Origin: an uncultured Flavobacteriaceae bacterium
Lineage (GTDB): Bacteria; Bacteroidota; Bacteroidia; Flavobacteriales; Flavobacteriaceae
Length of the DNA: 46,379 bases
Assembly (NCBI GenBank): GCA_947494205.1
Contig: CANLUH010000029.1
Coordinates: forward strand, 1 to 46,379
Direction of reading: 5' to 3'
The notes under the pieces are model-generated. The model had not been told where the DNA came from. It was given only the letters and a program-made list of their open reading frames with translations, and ran no database searches. The translations under genes were made by a program, and so were the position numbers. Positions 6,457 to 14,390 of the stretch are shown here, in pieces (the first letter of the stretch is position 1; every line of letters starts with the position of its first letter).

Positions 6457-9147
6457 TTAGAAACTAAAGTTAAGTCTACTAAAAATATATCTACCATCAG
6501 ATCCCATTTGTACAGAATCTGCTAAACCTCCTTGATCTGTCCAACCATCAAATTGTGGTGTAGGATAGGTGTTAAATAAGTTATTAGAACCAACAGTTAG
6601 TTTTAAAGTGTCCGAAATATTATATCCAAAATTTAAATCTACAGTTATGGCAGATTCATAAATATCTGTTGCTACAGGAAATAAGGCATCTGCATCTGCT
6701 TGTGTAGTAGCTGGTGAATCTACCCATTGGAAATCTTGTAAAATAACTTCACTAAATTTGGTTAAAACTAAACCTGTATTAAATTTAGAAGTGCTGTAAT
6801 TTAAATTTAAACCAAATTTGTGATCTGGTGCTGCAGCTTCTAAATAAGCTTGAGAGAATGGCCCAAAGAAAGTAAATTCATTAAGATTGCCATTATTTAT
6901 ATCTTTAATTTCTAATTTATTAAAGTTACCTATTAAGGCTGCACTTAATTTACCTTCGCTACCTAGAGACATATCGTAATTTAAAACAATGTCTAAACCT
7001 GTAGTTTTAGTATCCACACCATTAGCAAAAAATTGTGCTGCATCTACTCCTAAAGGCCCAAGAATGGACTGGTCTGTAAAATTATCTGTTAAAATAATTC
7101 TATCGTCTACACTAATTGAATAAGCGTCTACAGTTGCTGTAAAACTACCTTTTCTGTAAGTAAAACCAATACTGCCGTTAATCGCTTTTTCTTCTGTTAA
7201 TTGTCCTATACCAAAAGCTTTTGTAACTGTACTATTATTTGCAGATAATAAAGATGGTACAGATTCTCCTGCAACAATATTATTAAATATTAAATTATAG
7301 TATAATTGTGCTAATGATGGTGCTCTAAATCCAGAAGAAATAGAACCTCTAAAAGACAATGCATTATTAACTTTATATCTACTAGCTAATTTAAAATTAA
7401 AGGTACTACCAAAATCGCTATATTCTTCAAAACGTAAAGCTCCAGCTAACATAAATTCTTCTGATACGTTAAGTTCTGTATCTACATAAATCCCGTAGTT
7501 AGTCCTACTACGATCTACTTCATTAGATGGACTATAGCCAGGGAATCCTTGAGAACCTCCAGGTAATTCATCACCATTAGAATCTGTAGCAACTGTTTGT
7601 GTTGCAGGGTTTGTAATGGCTATTCCGTTTTCATCATAAAGTGCATAAGAGGCTTCTTCACCGGCAAATATGCCAAAATTTTCAGTTCTGTATTCTAAAC
7701 CAAAAGCTATGTTTAAGCCAGAAGCAACATCATCTAAATACTTATTAAAATCAACACCTGTTGTGTTTTGAGATAAAAAGTGCCCACCAGCATCGAAGTC
7801 TGTTGGGGAAGCATCTTGTAACGAAGCATTATTAGAGTTTTTAATGTAATAATGGAAGTTGTTTTTACCATACGTATTATTAAAATCTACATTCCAACCA
7901 TTACTCATTTTATGTCTTACACCAGCAGAAACAGAAGCATCTGTAATGTTAGAAGTAATTCTAGGCGTAAATCCATTTGGGTGTATGCTAGGTACAGAAC
8001 GGTTATCTCCATCCTCAAAACTATCACGAGAAAACGCATTTGCATTAGTATCTCTAAAGTTTCTACCGCCAAAGGCATAGATTTCGGTATTGTCATCTAC
8101 AGGAATAGAAGCATTAACCATAAAATTAAAACCATCTACACCAGCACTACCATATCCTTTTCTCCAAGGGAAACCAGGTCTTAAAGTTTGTTCTCTAGAT
8201 AAAAACTCTGTAGTAAAGTTTATAAAACCACCATTTTTGCCTAAAGTAGCACCATAGTTGGCATTAATTTGTACTGTATTCCCATCATATTTTTTACTTT
8301 TTCCATCTAATCTATTTTCACCTTCTACATTAAAAAGCGTTTCACCGGATTCCTCAGACCAGCCATCTCCAATAGCTGTACTATAAGCACCGTAAGTAAC
8401 ACCACCTGTAAAACCATCTGTATTATCTTTTAAAACAATATTTATTACACCAGCAATGGCATCTGATCCATATTGTGCAGAAGCACCATCACGTAATACT
8501 TCAATTCGTTTTATAGCAGAAGCTGGAATGGCATTTAAATCGGTTCCAGAGTTTCCTCTACCTCTCGTTCCAAAAATATTAACTAAAGACGATTGGTGTC
8601 TTCTTTTACCATTTATTAATACTAAAGTTTGATCTGGTCCTAAACCTCTTAAAGAAGCAGGTACAATATGGTCGGCTCCATCTGATCCTGATTGTTTAGA
8701 AGCATTAAAAGAAGGTGCTGCATATTGTAAAATATCATTAACTTCTACTTTTCCTGTAGCAGAGGCAATTTCAGCAACGTTTAAAACATCTACGGGTACC
8801 GCAGTATCAGTAGCAGTTCGTTTTGGGCTACGTGAGCCAACCAGAAAAACTTCGTCTAAAGCTTCTCCATCTTGTAATGTTACATTTACAGTAGATTGTC
8901 CGTTAATTTTAACCTCTTGAGACGTATACCCTACATACGTAAAAACGAGAGTGCCATTGGCATCTGCATTAATAAGAAATTTTCCTTCAAAGTCAGAAGT
9001 TGTGCCATTTGCTGTCCCTAATTCAACAATGTTAACGCCTGGTAAAGCGTCTCCGTTAGCATCTAAAACTGTTCCTGTTATGGCTTGTTGCGCAAAGGCA
9101 AACGAAGCCCATAAGAGCAGAAGCAGTAGTGTGTTACATTTTTTCAT
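6457..9147 (-). CDS. TonB-dependent receptor
   Basis: An outer-membrane beta-barrel transporter of 896 residues, energised by TonB. A signal peptide ends near residue 19 (FAFA-QQ). Residues about 20-100 are a carboxypeptidase-regulatory-like domain (ITGTVLDANGDALPGVNIVE), typical of Bacteroidota receptors. The plug domain spans about 110-245, with SLRGLGPDQTLVLINGKRR (164-182) and RIEVLRDGASAQYGSDAIAG (214-233). The remainder is barrel, with SGFRAPSLAQLYYN and the C-terminal aromatic ending RLNFSF. The substrate is not evident; no SusD-like partner lies next to it, so a siderophore, vitamin or peptide is as likely as a glycan. It ends at a strong terminator. Confidence 0.95.
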   Translation of the reverse strand: MKKCNTLLLLLLWASFAFAQQAITGTVLDANGDALPGVNIVELGTANGTTSDFEGKFLINADANGTLVFTYVGYTSQEVKINGQSTVNVTLQDGEALDEVFLVGSRSPKRTATDTAVPVDVLNVAEIASATGKVEVNDILQYAAPSFNASKQSGSDGADHIVPASLRGLGPDQTLVLINGKRRHQSSLVNIFGTRGRGNSGTDLNAIPASAIKRIEVLRDGASAQYGSDAIAGVINIVLKDNTDGFTGGVTYGAYSTAIGDGWSEESGETLFNVEGENRLDGKSKKYDGNTVQINANYGATLGKNGGFINFTTEFLSREQTLRPGFPWRKGYGSAGVDGFNFMVNASIPVDDNTEIYAFGGRNFRDTNANAFSRDSFEDGDNRSVPSIHPNGFTPRITSNITDASVSAGVRHKMSNGWNVDFNNTYGKNNFHYYIKNSNNASLQDASPTDFDAGGHFLSQNTTGVDFNKYLDDVASGLNIAFGLEYRTENFGIFAGEEASYALYDENGIAITNPATQTVATDSNGDELPGGSQGFPGYSPSNEVDRSRTNYGIYVDTELNVSEEFMLAGALRFEEYSDFGSTFNFKLASRYKVNNALSFRGSISSGFRAPSLAQLYYNLIFNNIVAGESVPSLLSANNSTVTKAFGIGQLTEEKAINGSIGFTYRKGSFTATVDAYSISVDDRIILTDNFTDQSILGPLGVDAAQFFANGVDTKTTGLDIVLNYDMSLGSEGKLSAALIGNFNKLEIKDINNGNLNEFTFFGPFSQAYLEAAAPDHKFGLNLNYSTSKFNTGLVLTKFSEVILQDFQWVDSPATTQADADALFPVATDIYESAITVDLNFGYNISDTLKLTVGSNNLFNTYPTPQFDGWTDQGGLADSVQMGSDGRYIFSRLNFSF

Positions 9148-9419
9148 TTTATTTTGGTTTTTGATTAGGTTAGTAAAGTTGGTGATTATTATTCAATACT
9201 TAACACTGTAATGTTAAATGATTTTAACATATTTTTATGAATTTTGTTAAAAAGTTGAAAATCATTCGGCCATATTTCTTTTGAATTATTCTTCGATTGT
9301 TGTAATAGTTTATATCATAATGAGCGGTGTAAAAACTGAAAATAAAAGACAAACCAATTTATTTCTAAATAAATTCTAAAACTCGAGATCAGTTGATTAG
9401 TAAACCTGATAAGAAATAG

Positions 9420-9427
9420 TATATTTG
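9420..9427 (+). promoter_or_regulatory. -7 element TATATTTG for ychF
   Basis: TATATTTG matches TAnnTTTG and is 55 bases upstream of the ATG. A TTG at 9393-9395 lies 24 bases before it, slightly longer than the usual -33 spacing. Transcription from here would place the hairpin at 9447-9466 in the leader. Confidence 0.55.
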
Positions 9428-9446
9428 CAGTCGTTAAAAACAAAAG

Positions 9447-9466
9447 ATTCCCACGAAAGTGGGAAT
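9447..9466 (+). repeat. Palindromic hairpin in ychF leader
   Basis: An eight-base perfect stem ATTCCCAC / GTGGGAAT closes a GAAA tetraloop. The TTCC...GGAATGA composition is like the element before parC (14316-14381), suggesting the same REP-like family. A GTG inside the right arm opens a longer ychF frame, but the ATG at 9483 is preferred. Confidence 0.75.
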
Positions 9467-9482
9467 GAATAATACTTATTCA

Positions 9483-10577
9483 ATGAAAGCAGGAATTGTA
9501 GGCTTACCAAACGTAGGGAAATCGACTTTATTTAATTGTTTATCTAATGCAAAAGCGCAAAGTGCAAACTTTCCATTTTGTACTATAGAACCAAATGTTG
9601 GTGTTGTAAATGTACCAGACCCTAGACTTCAAAAATTAGAGTCTTTAGTAAATCCAGAACGTGTTTTACCAGCAACAGTAGAAATTGTAGATATTGCAGG
9701 TTTAGTAAAAGGTGCTAGTAAGGGAGAAGGTTTAGGAAACCAATTTTTAGCTAACATTCGTGAAACGGATGCTATTTTACATGTATTACGTTGTTTTAAT
9801 AACGATAACATTGTACACGTAGATGGCAGTGTAGATCCTATAAGAGATAAAGAAACCATAGATATAGAGCTTCAGCTTAAAGATTTAGAAACAGTAGATA
9901 AAAAACTTGAAAAAGTTAAGCGTGCCGCTAGAACTGGAAATAAAGAAGCGCAGAAAGAAGAAGCTGTTTTATTAAAACTTAAAGAAGGATTAGAAGCAGG
10001 TAAATCTGTTCGTGCTTTAGAGTTTTCTGATGATGAAGATAGAGATTTTGTTAAACCAGCTCAATTAATTACAGATAAGCCAGTAATGTACGTTTGTAAT
10101 GTAGATGAAGGTGCTGCGGTTTCTGGTAATGATTATGTAGAATTAGTAAGAGAAGCTGTTAAAAACGAAGATGCAGAAGTATTAGTATTAGCAGTTGGTA
10201 CAGAAGCAGACATTAACGAGTTAGACGATTATGAAGAGCGCCAAATGTTTTTAGCAGATATAGGTTTAGATGAGCCAGGTTCGGCTAAATTAATCCGTTC
10301 TGCATATAAACTATTAAATCAGCAAACATACTTTACTGCAGGAGTTAAAGAAGTAAGAGCTTGGACCATTAACATTGGATCTTCAGCGCCACAAGCGGCA
10401 GGAGTTATTCATACCGATTTCGAAAAAGGATTTATCCGTGCAGAAGTTATTGCATATAATGATTATGTAGAGTATGGTAGTGAGTCTAAAGTGAAAGAAG
10501 CAGGGAAAATGCGAGTAGAAGGTAAAGGTTATACCGTAAAAGATGGAGATGTTATGCATTTCTTATTTAATGTTTAA
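9483..10577 (+). CDS. ychF: Redox-regulated ATPase YchF (Obg family)
   Basis: A cytosolic P-loop nucleotide hydrolase of 364 residues that associates with ribosomes; family members prefer ATP to GTP. The Walker A motif GLPNVGKS occupies residues 7-14. The G3-like DIAGLVKGASKGEGLGN follows near residue 67. The G4 position reads NVDE (206-209) instead of NKxD, the hallmark of YchF. The C-terminal TGS domain is present (AAGVIHTDFEKGFIRAEVI). A GTG at 9459 would add eight residues but lies inside a hairpin, and the MKAGIVG start matches the family. The stop codon is followed after three bases by an eight-copy heptamer array. Confidence 0.97.
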   Translation: MKAGIVGLPNVGKSTLFNCLSNAKAQSANFPFCTIEPNVGVVNVPDPRLQKLESLVNPERVLPATVEIVDIAGLVKGASKGEGLGNQFLANIRETDAILHVLRCFNNDNIVHVDGSVDPIRDKETIDIELQLKDLETVDKKLEKVKRAARTGNKEAQKEEAVLLKLKEGLEAGKSVRALEFSDDEDRDFVKPAQLITDKPVMYVCNVDEGAAVSGNDYVELVREAVKNEDAEVLVLAVGTEADINELDDYEERQMFLADIGLDEPGSAKLIRSAYKLLNQQTYFTAGVKEVRAWTINIGSSAPQAAGVIHTDFEKGFIRAEVIAYNDYVEYGSESKVKEAGKMRVEGKGYTVKDGDVMHFLFNV

Positions 10578-10580
10578 ACT

Positions 10581-10636
10581 GATTAACGATTAACGATTAA
10601 CGATTAACGATTAACGATTAACGATTAACGATTAAC
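10581..10636. repeat. Perfect heptamer tandem array, 8 x GATTAAC
   Basis: Eight exact copies of GATTAAC begin three bases after the ychF stop codon. A purine-rich stretch (GAGA/AAAG type) follows to about 10671. The whole gap 10578-10762 contains no coding signal. Confidence 0.97.
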
Positions 10637-10762
10637 GAGAAGAGAGATAAAAGAGGAAAGATAAGAGAGGGCGTTAATTAGTATAGAATATATTTTACAT
10701 TAAACGTAATGAAGTGCAATACTTTGTTACGTTTTTTTTTATTTTACCATATAGCTAACAAG

Positions 10763-11242
10763 ATGCCTTTAATAATACTAAAAACAGTTATAGCAGCAGA
10801 TATTCAAACGTGTTTTGATTTGTCTCGAGATATCGACTTCCATACACGGTCGTTAGAGCATTCAAAAGAAAGAGCAGTTGCAGGAAAAATAAGCGGATTA
10901 ATTGGATTAGATGAGTGGGTAACTTGGGAGGCGTTTCATTTTGGAATAAAACAGCGCTTAACTTCAAAAATAATGGTATTTAATAGTCCCAACTATTTTG
11001 TAGACGAAATGATATCAGGTGCATTTAAATCCTTTAAACACGAGCATATTTTTACTTCAGAAGGGAATACAACCATAATGATTGATAAATTCTATTTTGA
11101 AAGCCCTTTTGGAATTTTAGGAAGATTTGCTAATAGTATATTTCTAAAACAATACATGACTAGATTGTTAAAACAAAGAAATTACCATTTAAAGGCAGAA
11201 GCAGAGTCAAAAAATAAAGACATTAATTTAATAGTTAATTAA
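10763..11242 (+). CDS. SRPBCC-like (polyketide cyclase/dehydrase-type) protein
   Basis: A 159-residue soluble protein whose layout resembles the SRPBCC ligand-binding fold annotated as cell-division-inhibitor or ligand-binding in many genomes: an N-terminal strand MPLIILKTVI, helix AADIQTCFDLSRDIDFH, GLIGLDEWVTWEAFHFG, repeated beta strands ending in TTIMIDKFYFESPFGILGRFA, and a long C-terminal helix around FLKQYMTRLLKQRN. The start at 10763 is chosen because upstream residues of a longer frame (from 10709) look like translated spacer and the fold starts here. The ligand and role are unknown. It stands alone between ychF and a secreted protein. Confidence 0.78.
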   Translation: MPLIILKTVIAADIQTCFDLSRDIDFHTRSLEHSKERAVAGKISGLIGLDEWVTWEAFHFGIKQRLTSKIMVFNSPNYFVDEMISGAFKSFKHEHIFTSEGNTTIMIDKFYFESPFGILGRFANSIFLKQYMTRLLKQRNYHLKAEAESKNKDINLIVN

Positions 11243-11313
11243 TAAAAAGGTAACTAATATTAGATAATTAAATACGGACTTTGAGTAGTTATAATCATTA
11301 AAACCAAAGTATT

Positions 11314-12117
11314 ATGAGAAAAATTACGTATTTATTATCGGCAATTGTATTGTTTTTTACAATAACAAGTACAGCACAAAATGCAATTGATGCATTAGAC
11401 GACACGATTGATGCAGCAGAAACTATTAGAGTAAATGCCCAAAAAGGGAAAAGAGCATTACGAACACTTATAGTAGATTATGTTGTAAATAACAACGACA
11501 CTCCCAATATAACGTCTTACATGACGAGTATTAACCAAAGAATGGGGGTTGTAGAAGAGTATAGTGACGAAGTAAACTATTTTATTTGGCAAGCAGAACA
11601 AGCAAATTCTAATATTGATGGCTCAGATATTTATGATCTAGCTAGCGATATAGAAGGTACGGAAGATTATGTTTTAAATAACAGTAATGCTTTAAAAGTT
11701 GCCATAGAACAAGGGAATAGACAAACAGCAGAACAATTAATAAGCACTATAAAAAGTAACTTAAACTTTATAATCGCTTCTGCCAAAACTATTAAAACAG
11801 AAGCAGAAGCATTAAAGAGTACACCACAATTGTATACTGTTCGTATTCTATTGCAAGATGAACAATCTGGCTATCCAGTTTCTCCTGGAACTTTACCAGG
11901 ATATTACGCTATTAATCAAGACACAGGAGCTATTGTGTATCCAGATTTATACAGTCAAGATGGTAATATATTTAATAACCTACCAGCAGGTACTTACAGG
12001 TTTGATGCTTACGATGGTTATTTCGATGGAGCTTCTAGCCAAATAGTAACATTAAACAATAGTTTAGTAGGAGCAGATGGTGTTATTGAAGTAACGTTAA
12101 ACTACTGGTCTGAATAA
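11314..12117 (+). CDS. Secreted protein, helical N-part and beta C-part
   Basis: I do not recognise a family. The 267-residue product has a Sec signal peptide (about 1-21, ending TSTAQ). Residues 22-170 are predicted to be mostly helical with many Glu, Asn and Ala (DDTIDAAETIRVNAQKGK; an EQGNRQTAEQLISTIKSNL segment). Residues 175-267 look like a small beta sandwich, with LPAGTYRFDAYDGYF near 226-240 recalling carboxypeptidase-regulatory or Cna-B domains. It ends at a clear terminator (12139-12172). Periplasmic or outer-surface location is inferred. Confidence 0.75.
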   Translation: MRKITYLLSAIVLFFTITSTAQNAIDALDDTIDAAETIRVNAQKGKRALRTLIVDYVVNNNDTPNITSYMTSINQRMGVVEEYSDEVNYFIWQAEQANSNIDGSDIYDLASDIEGTEDYVLNNSNALKVAIEQGNRQTAEQLISTIKSNLNFIIASAKTIKTEAEALKSTPQLYTVRILLQDEQSGYPVSPGTLPGYYAINQDTGAIVYPDLYSQDGNIFNNLPAGTYRFDAYDGYFDGASSQIVTLNNSLVGADGVIEVTLNYWSE

Positions 12118-12138
12118 AAAAATAGAATTAATAATGTT

Positions 12139-12172
12139 AAAGCCAATGTTCTCAACAGCATTGGCTTTTTAT
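12139..12172 (+). terminator. Terminator after secreted protein
   Basis: A ten-base-pair stem (12139-12148 with 12159-12168) with a ten-base loop is followed by T-rich sequence. Confidence 0.88.
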
Positions 12173-12258
12173 TGTTAATTACTTTATGGGTACGCTATTT
12201 CATTTTTTAAAGCGATATATTATATTAGCATCCTATTCTATAAATTGCACTCATTTCT

Positions 12259-14118
12259 ATGTCTGAACAAACTAAATATACCGAAGATAATATACGCTCA
12301 CTAGACTGGAAAGAACATATTCGTATGCGTCCGGGAATGTATATTGGTAAGTTAGGAGACGGATCGTCTCCAGATGACGGTATTTACATTCTGTTAAAAG
12401 AAGTTTTAGATAACTCTATCGATGAGTTTGTAATGGGCGCAGGTAAAACTATCGAAATCTCAGTACAAGGTAGTAAAGTTATAGTTAGAGATTATGGTCG
12501 TGGTATTCCATTGGGAAAAGTCGTAGACGTAGTTTCTAAAATGAATACAGGAGGAAAGTACGATTCTAAAGCCTTTAAAAAATCGGTAGGATTAAATGGA
12601 GTTGGTACTAAGGCCGTTAATGCATTATCTTCTTATTTTAGGGTAGAATCTTCGAGAGATGGTAAAAGTGCTTCAGCAGATTTCGAGCAAGGAAATTTAA
12701 TGGATCAGGAGTTTCTTGAAGAAACCAGTAGACGAAAAGGAACAAAGGTATCCTTTATTCCAGATGAAATCATTTTTAAAAACTATAAGTATAGAAGCGA
12801 ATACGTTATAAAAATGCTGAAGAACTATGTATACCTTAATCCAGGGTTAACTATAGTTTACAATGGCGAAAAGTACTTTAGTGAAAACGGTTTAAAAGAT
12901 TTATTATCTGAAAAAATTGCAGAAACCGATTTACTATACCCAATTATTCATCTTAGAGGAGATGATATAGAAGTTGCTATAACGCACAGTAAGACACAAT
13001 ACAGTGAAGAATATAACAGTTTTGTAAACGGACAACATACCACGCAAGGAGGAACGCACCAAGCGGCTTTTCGTGAAGCAGTTGTGAAAACAATACGTGA
13101 GTTTTATGGGAAAAATTATGAAGCTTCAGATATTAGAAAATCTATAGTATCTGCCATTGCTATAAAAGTAATGGAACCTGTTTTCGAAAGTCAGACAAAA
13201 ACAAAACTAGGTTCTACAGATATGGGAGGTGACTTACCAACGGTAAGAACCTACATAAACGATTTCTTAAAAACCTATCTAGATAATTATTTACATAAAA
13301 ATACAGATACTGCAGAGAAAATTCAACGTAAAATTCTACAAGCAGAACGAGAACGTAAAGAATTATCAGGAATACGTAAACTAGCTAAAGACAGAGCTAA
13401 AAAGGCTAGTTTGCATAATAAGAAACTGAGAGACTGTCGTGTACACTTCGGCGATACCAAAAACGAACGTAATCTAGAAACCACACTATTTATTACCGAG
13501 GGAGATTCTGCATCCGGAAGTATAACAAAATCTAGAGACGTAAACACACAAGCTGTATTTAGTTTAAAAGGAAAACCATTAAATTGCTACGGGTTAACCA
13601 AAAAGATTGTTTACGAGAACGAAGAGTTTAACCTCTTACAAGCCGCATTAAACATAGAAGAGTCGTTAGAAGATTTACGTTATAACAATGTTGTTATTGC
13701 TACCGATGCCGATGTAGATGGTATGCACATACGTTTATTACTAATTACTTTCTTTTTACAATTTTTTCCAGAAGTAATAAAAGAAGGACATTTATATATT
13801 TTACAAACACCATTATTTAGAGTTAGAAATAAAAAGGAAACTATTTATTGCTACTCTGAGCAAGAACGTGTAGATGCTATTGATAAGTTAAAACCAAAAC
13901 CAGAAATTACCCGATTTAAAGGATTAGGTGAAATTTCTCCAGATGAATTTGTACATTTTATTGGAGAAGATATCCGTTTAGATCCAGTAATGCTAGACGA
14001 CAATATGTCTATAGAAGAATTACTAGCATTCTATATGGGGAAAAACACGCCGTCGAGACAAGAATTCATTATCGATAACTTGAAAGTAGAACTAGATTTA
14101 ATAGAAGAAAATAAATAA
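12259..14118 (+). CDS. parE: DNA topoisomerase IV subunit B
   Basis: The ATPase subunit of the type IIA topoisomerase that decatenates chromosomes; 619 residues, close to other ParE proteins. The GHKL ATPase domain shows [22 protein letters not shown] and the [13 protein letters not shown] lid. The TOPRIM metal site has EGDSASG starting at E414 and DADVDGMH with D483, D485 and D487. The absence of the gyrase-type insertion and the adjacent parC support ParE rather than GyrB. The stop codon is followed after one base by the ATG of a 62-residue membrane protein, so the three genes probably share a transcript. Confidence 0.95.
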   Translation: MSEQTKYTEDNIRSLDWKEHIRMRPGMYIGKLGDGSSPDDGIYILLKEVLDNSIDEFVMGAGKTIEISVQGSKVIVRDYGRGIPLGKVVDVVSKMNTGGKYDSKAFKKSVGLNGVGTKAVNALSSYFRVESSRDGKSASADFEQGNLMDQEFLEETSRRKGTKVSFIPDEIIFKNYKYRSEYVIKMLKNYVYLNPGLTIVYNGEKYFSENGLKDLLSEKIAETDLLYPIIHLRGDDIEVAITHSKTQYSEEYNSFVNGQHTTQGGTHQAAFREAVVKTIREFYGKNYEASDIRKSIVSAIAIKVMEPVFESQTKTKLGSTDMGGDLPTVRTYINDFLKTYLDNYLHKNTDTAEKIQRKILQAERERKELSGIRKLAKDRAKKASLHNKKLRDCRVHFGDTKNERNLETTLFITEGDSASGSITKSRDVNTQAVFSLKGKPLNCYGLTKKIVYENEEFNLLQAALNIEESLEDLRYNNVVIATDADVDGMHIRLLLITFFLQFFPEVIKEGHLYILQTPLFRVRNKKETIYCYSEQERVDAIDKLKPKPEITRFKGLGEISPDEFVHFIGEDIRLDPVMLDDNMSIEELLAFYMGKNTPSRQEFIIDNLKVELDLIEENK

Positions 14119-14119
14119 T

Positions 14120-14308
14120 ATGGATTTTAATAAATTAAGAAAATGGTTAGCTATTTTTTCTATAGTAATAATTATAGGATGGCTACTAATTATAAATTAT
14201 AGCGATTTAAGATGGGAAACTAATAAAGCAGGGTACTTAGGAATAGGTTCAATGTTGCTATTGTTTTTTGCTAATTTTAAATATATTAAAACAACTAATA
14301 TTAAGTAA
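14120..14308 (+). CDS. Small two-helix membrane protein between parE and parC
   Basis: A 62-residue hypothetical protein with a basic N-terminus (MDFNKLRKW) and two predicted membrane helices: about residues 9-25 (LAIFSIVIIIGWLLIIN) and 38-53 (LGIGSMLLLFFANFKY). It begins one base after the parE stop, which argues for translational coupling. Codon composition matches the neighbours. A REP-like element separates it from parC. No family or function is recognised; a link to topoisomerase IV rests only on position. Confidence 0.6.
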   Translation: MDFNKLRKWLAIFSIVIIIGWLLIINYSDLRWETNKAGYLGIGSMLLLFFANFKYIKTTNIK

Positions 14309-14315
14309 TATAACT

Positions 14316-14381
14316 TGTCACTCCGTACTATTTACGGAACCCACTAAATAAGATATAGATTCCTGTAAAACAGGAATGACA
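14316..14381. repeat. REP-like palindromic element upstream of parC
   Basis: A 66-base element with inverted ends TGTCA / TGACA. It has two internal hairpins: CCGTA / TACGG (14323-14337) and ATTCCTGT / ACAGGAAT around 14359-14377 with an AA or AAAA loop. The paired-hairpin structure resembles REPIN/BIME-type elements. An upstream ATG for parC at 14376 lies within it and is therefore rejected. Confidence 0.75.
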
Positions 14382-14390
14382 AAAAGAACT

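Larger units (their letters stand above)
9148..9482. other. Divergent intergenic region, 335 bases
   Basis: This spacer holds the upstream region of the TonB-dependent receptor (minus) and the promoter and leader of ychF (plus), including the -7 element at 9420-9427 and the hairpin at 9447-9466. I found no other gene-like signal and no clear minus-strand TAnnTTTG. Confidence 0.6.

Noticed and set aside
7852-8184. 110-codon plus-strand frame inside the TonB-dependent receptor
   Set aside because: Antisense shadow of a long conserved receptor gene.
5146-9147. SusC/SusD-type polysaccharide utilisation locus
   Set aside because: The receptor lacks a SusD-like partner and there are no glycoside hydrolases nearby.
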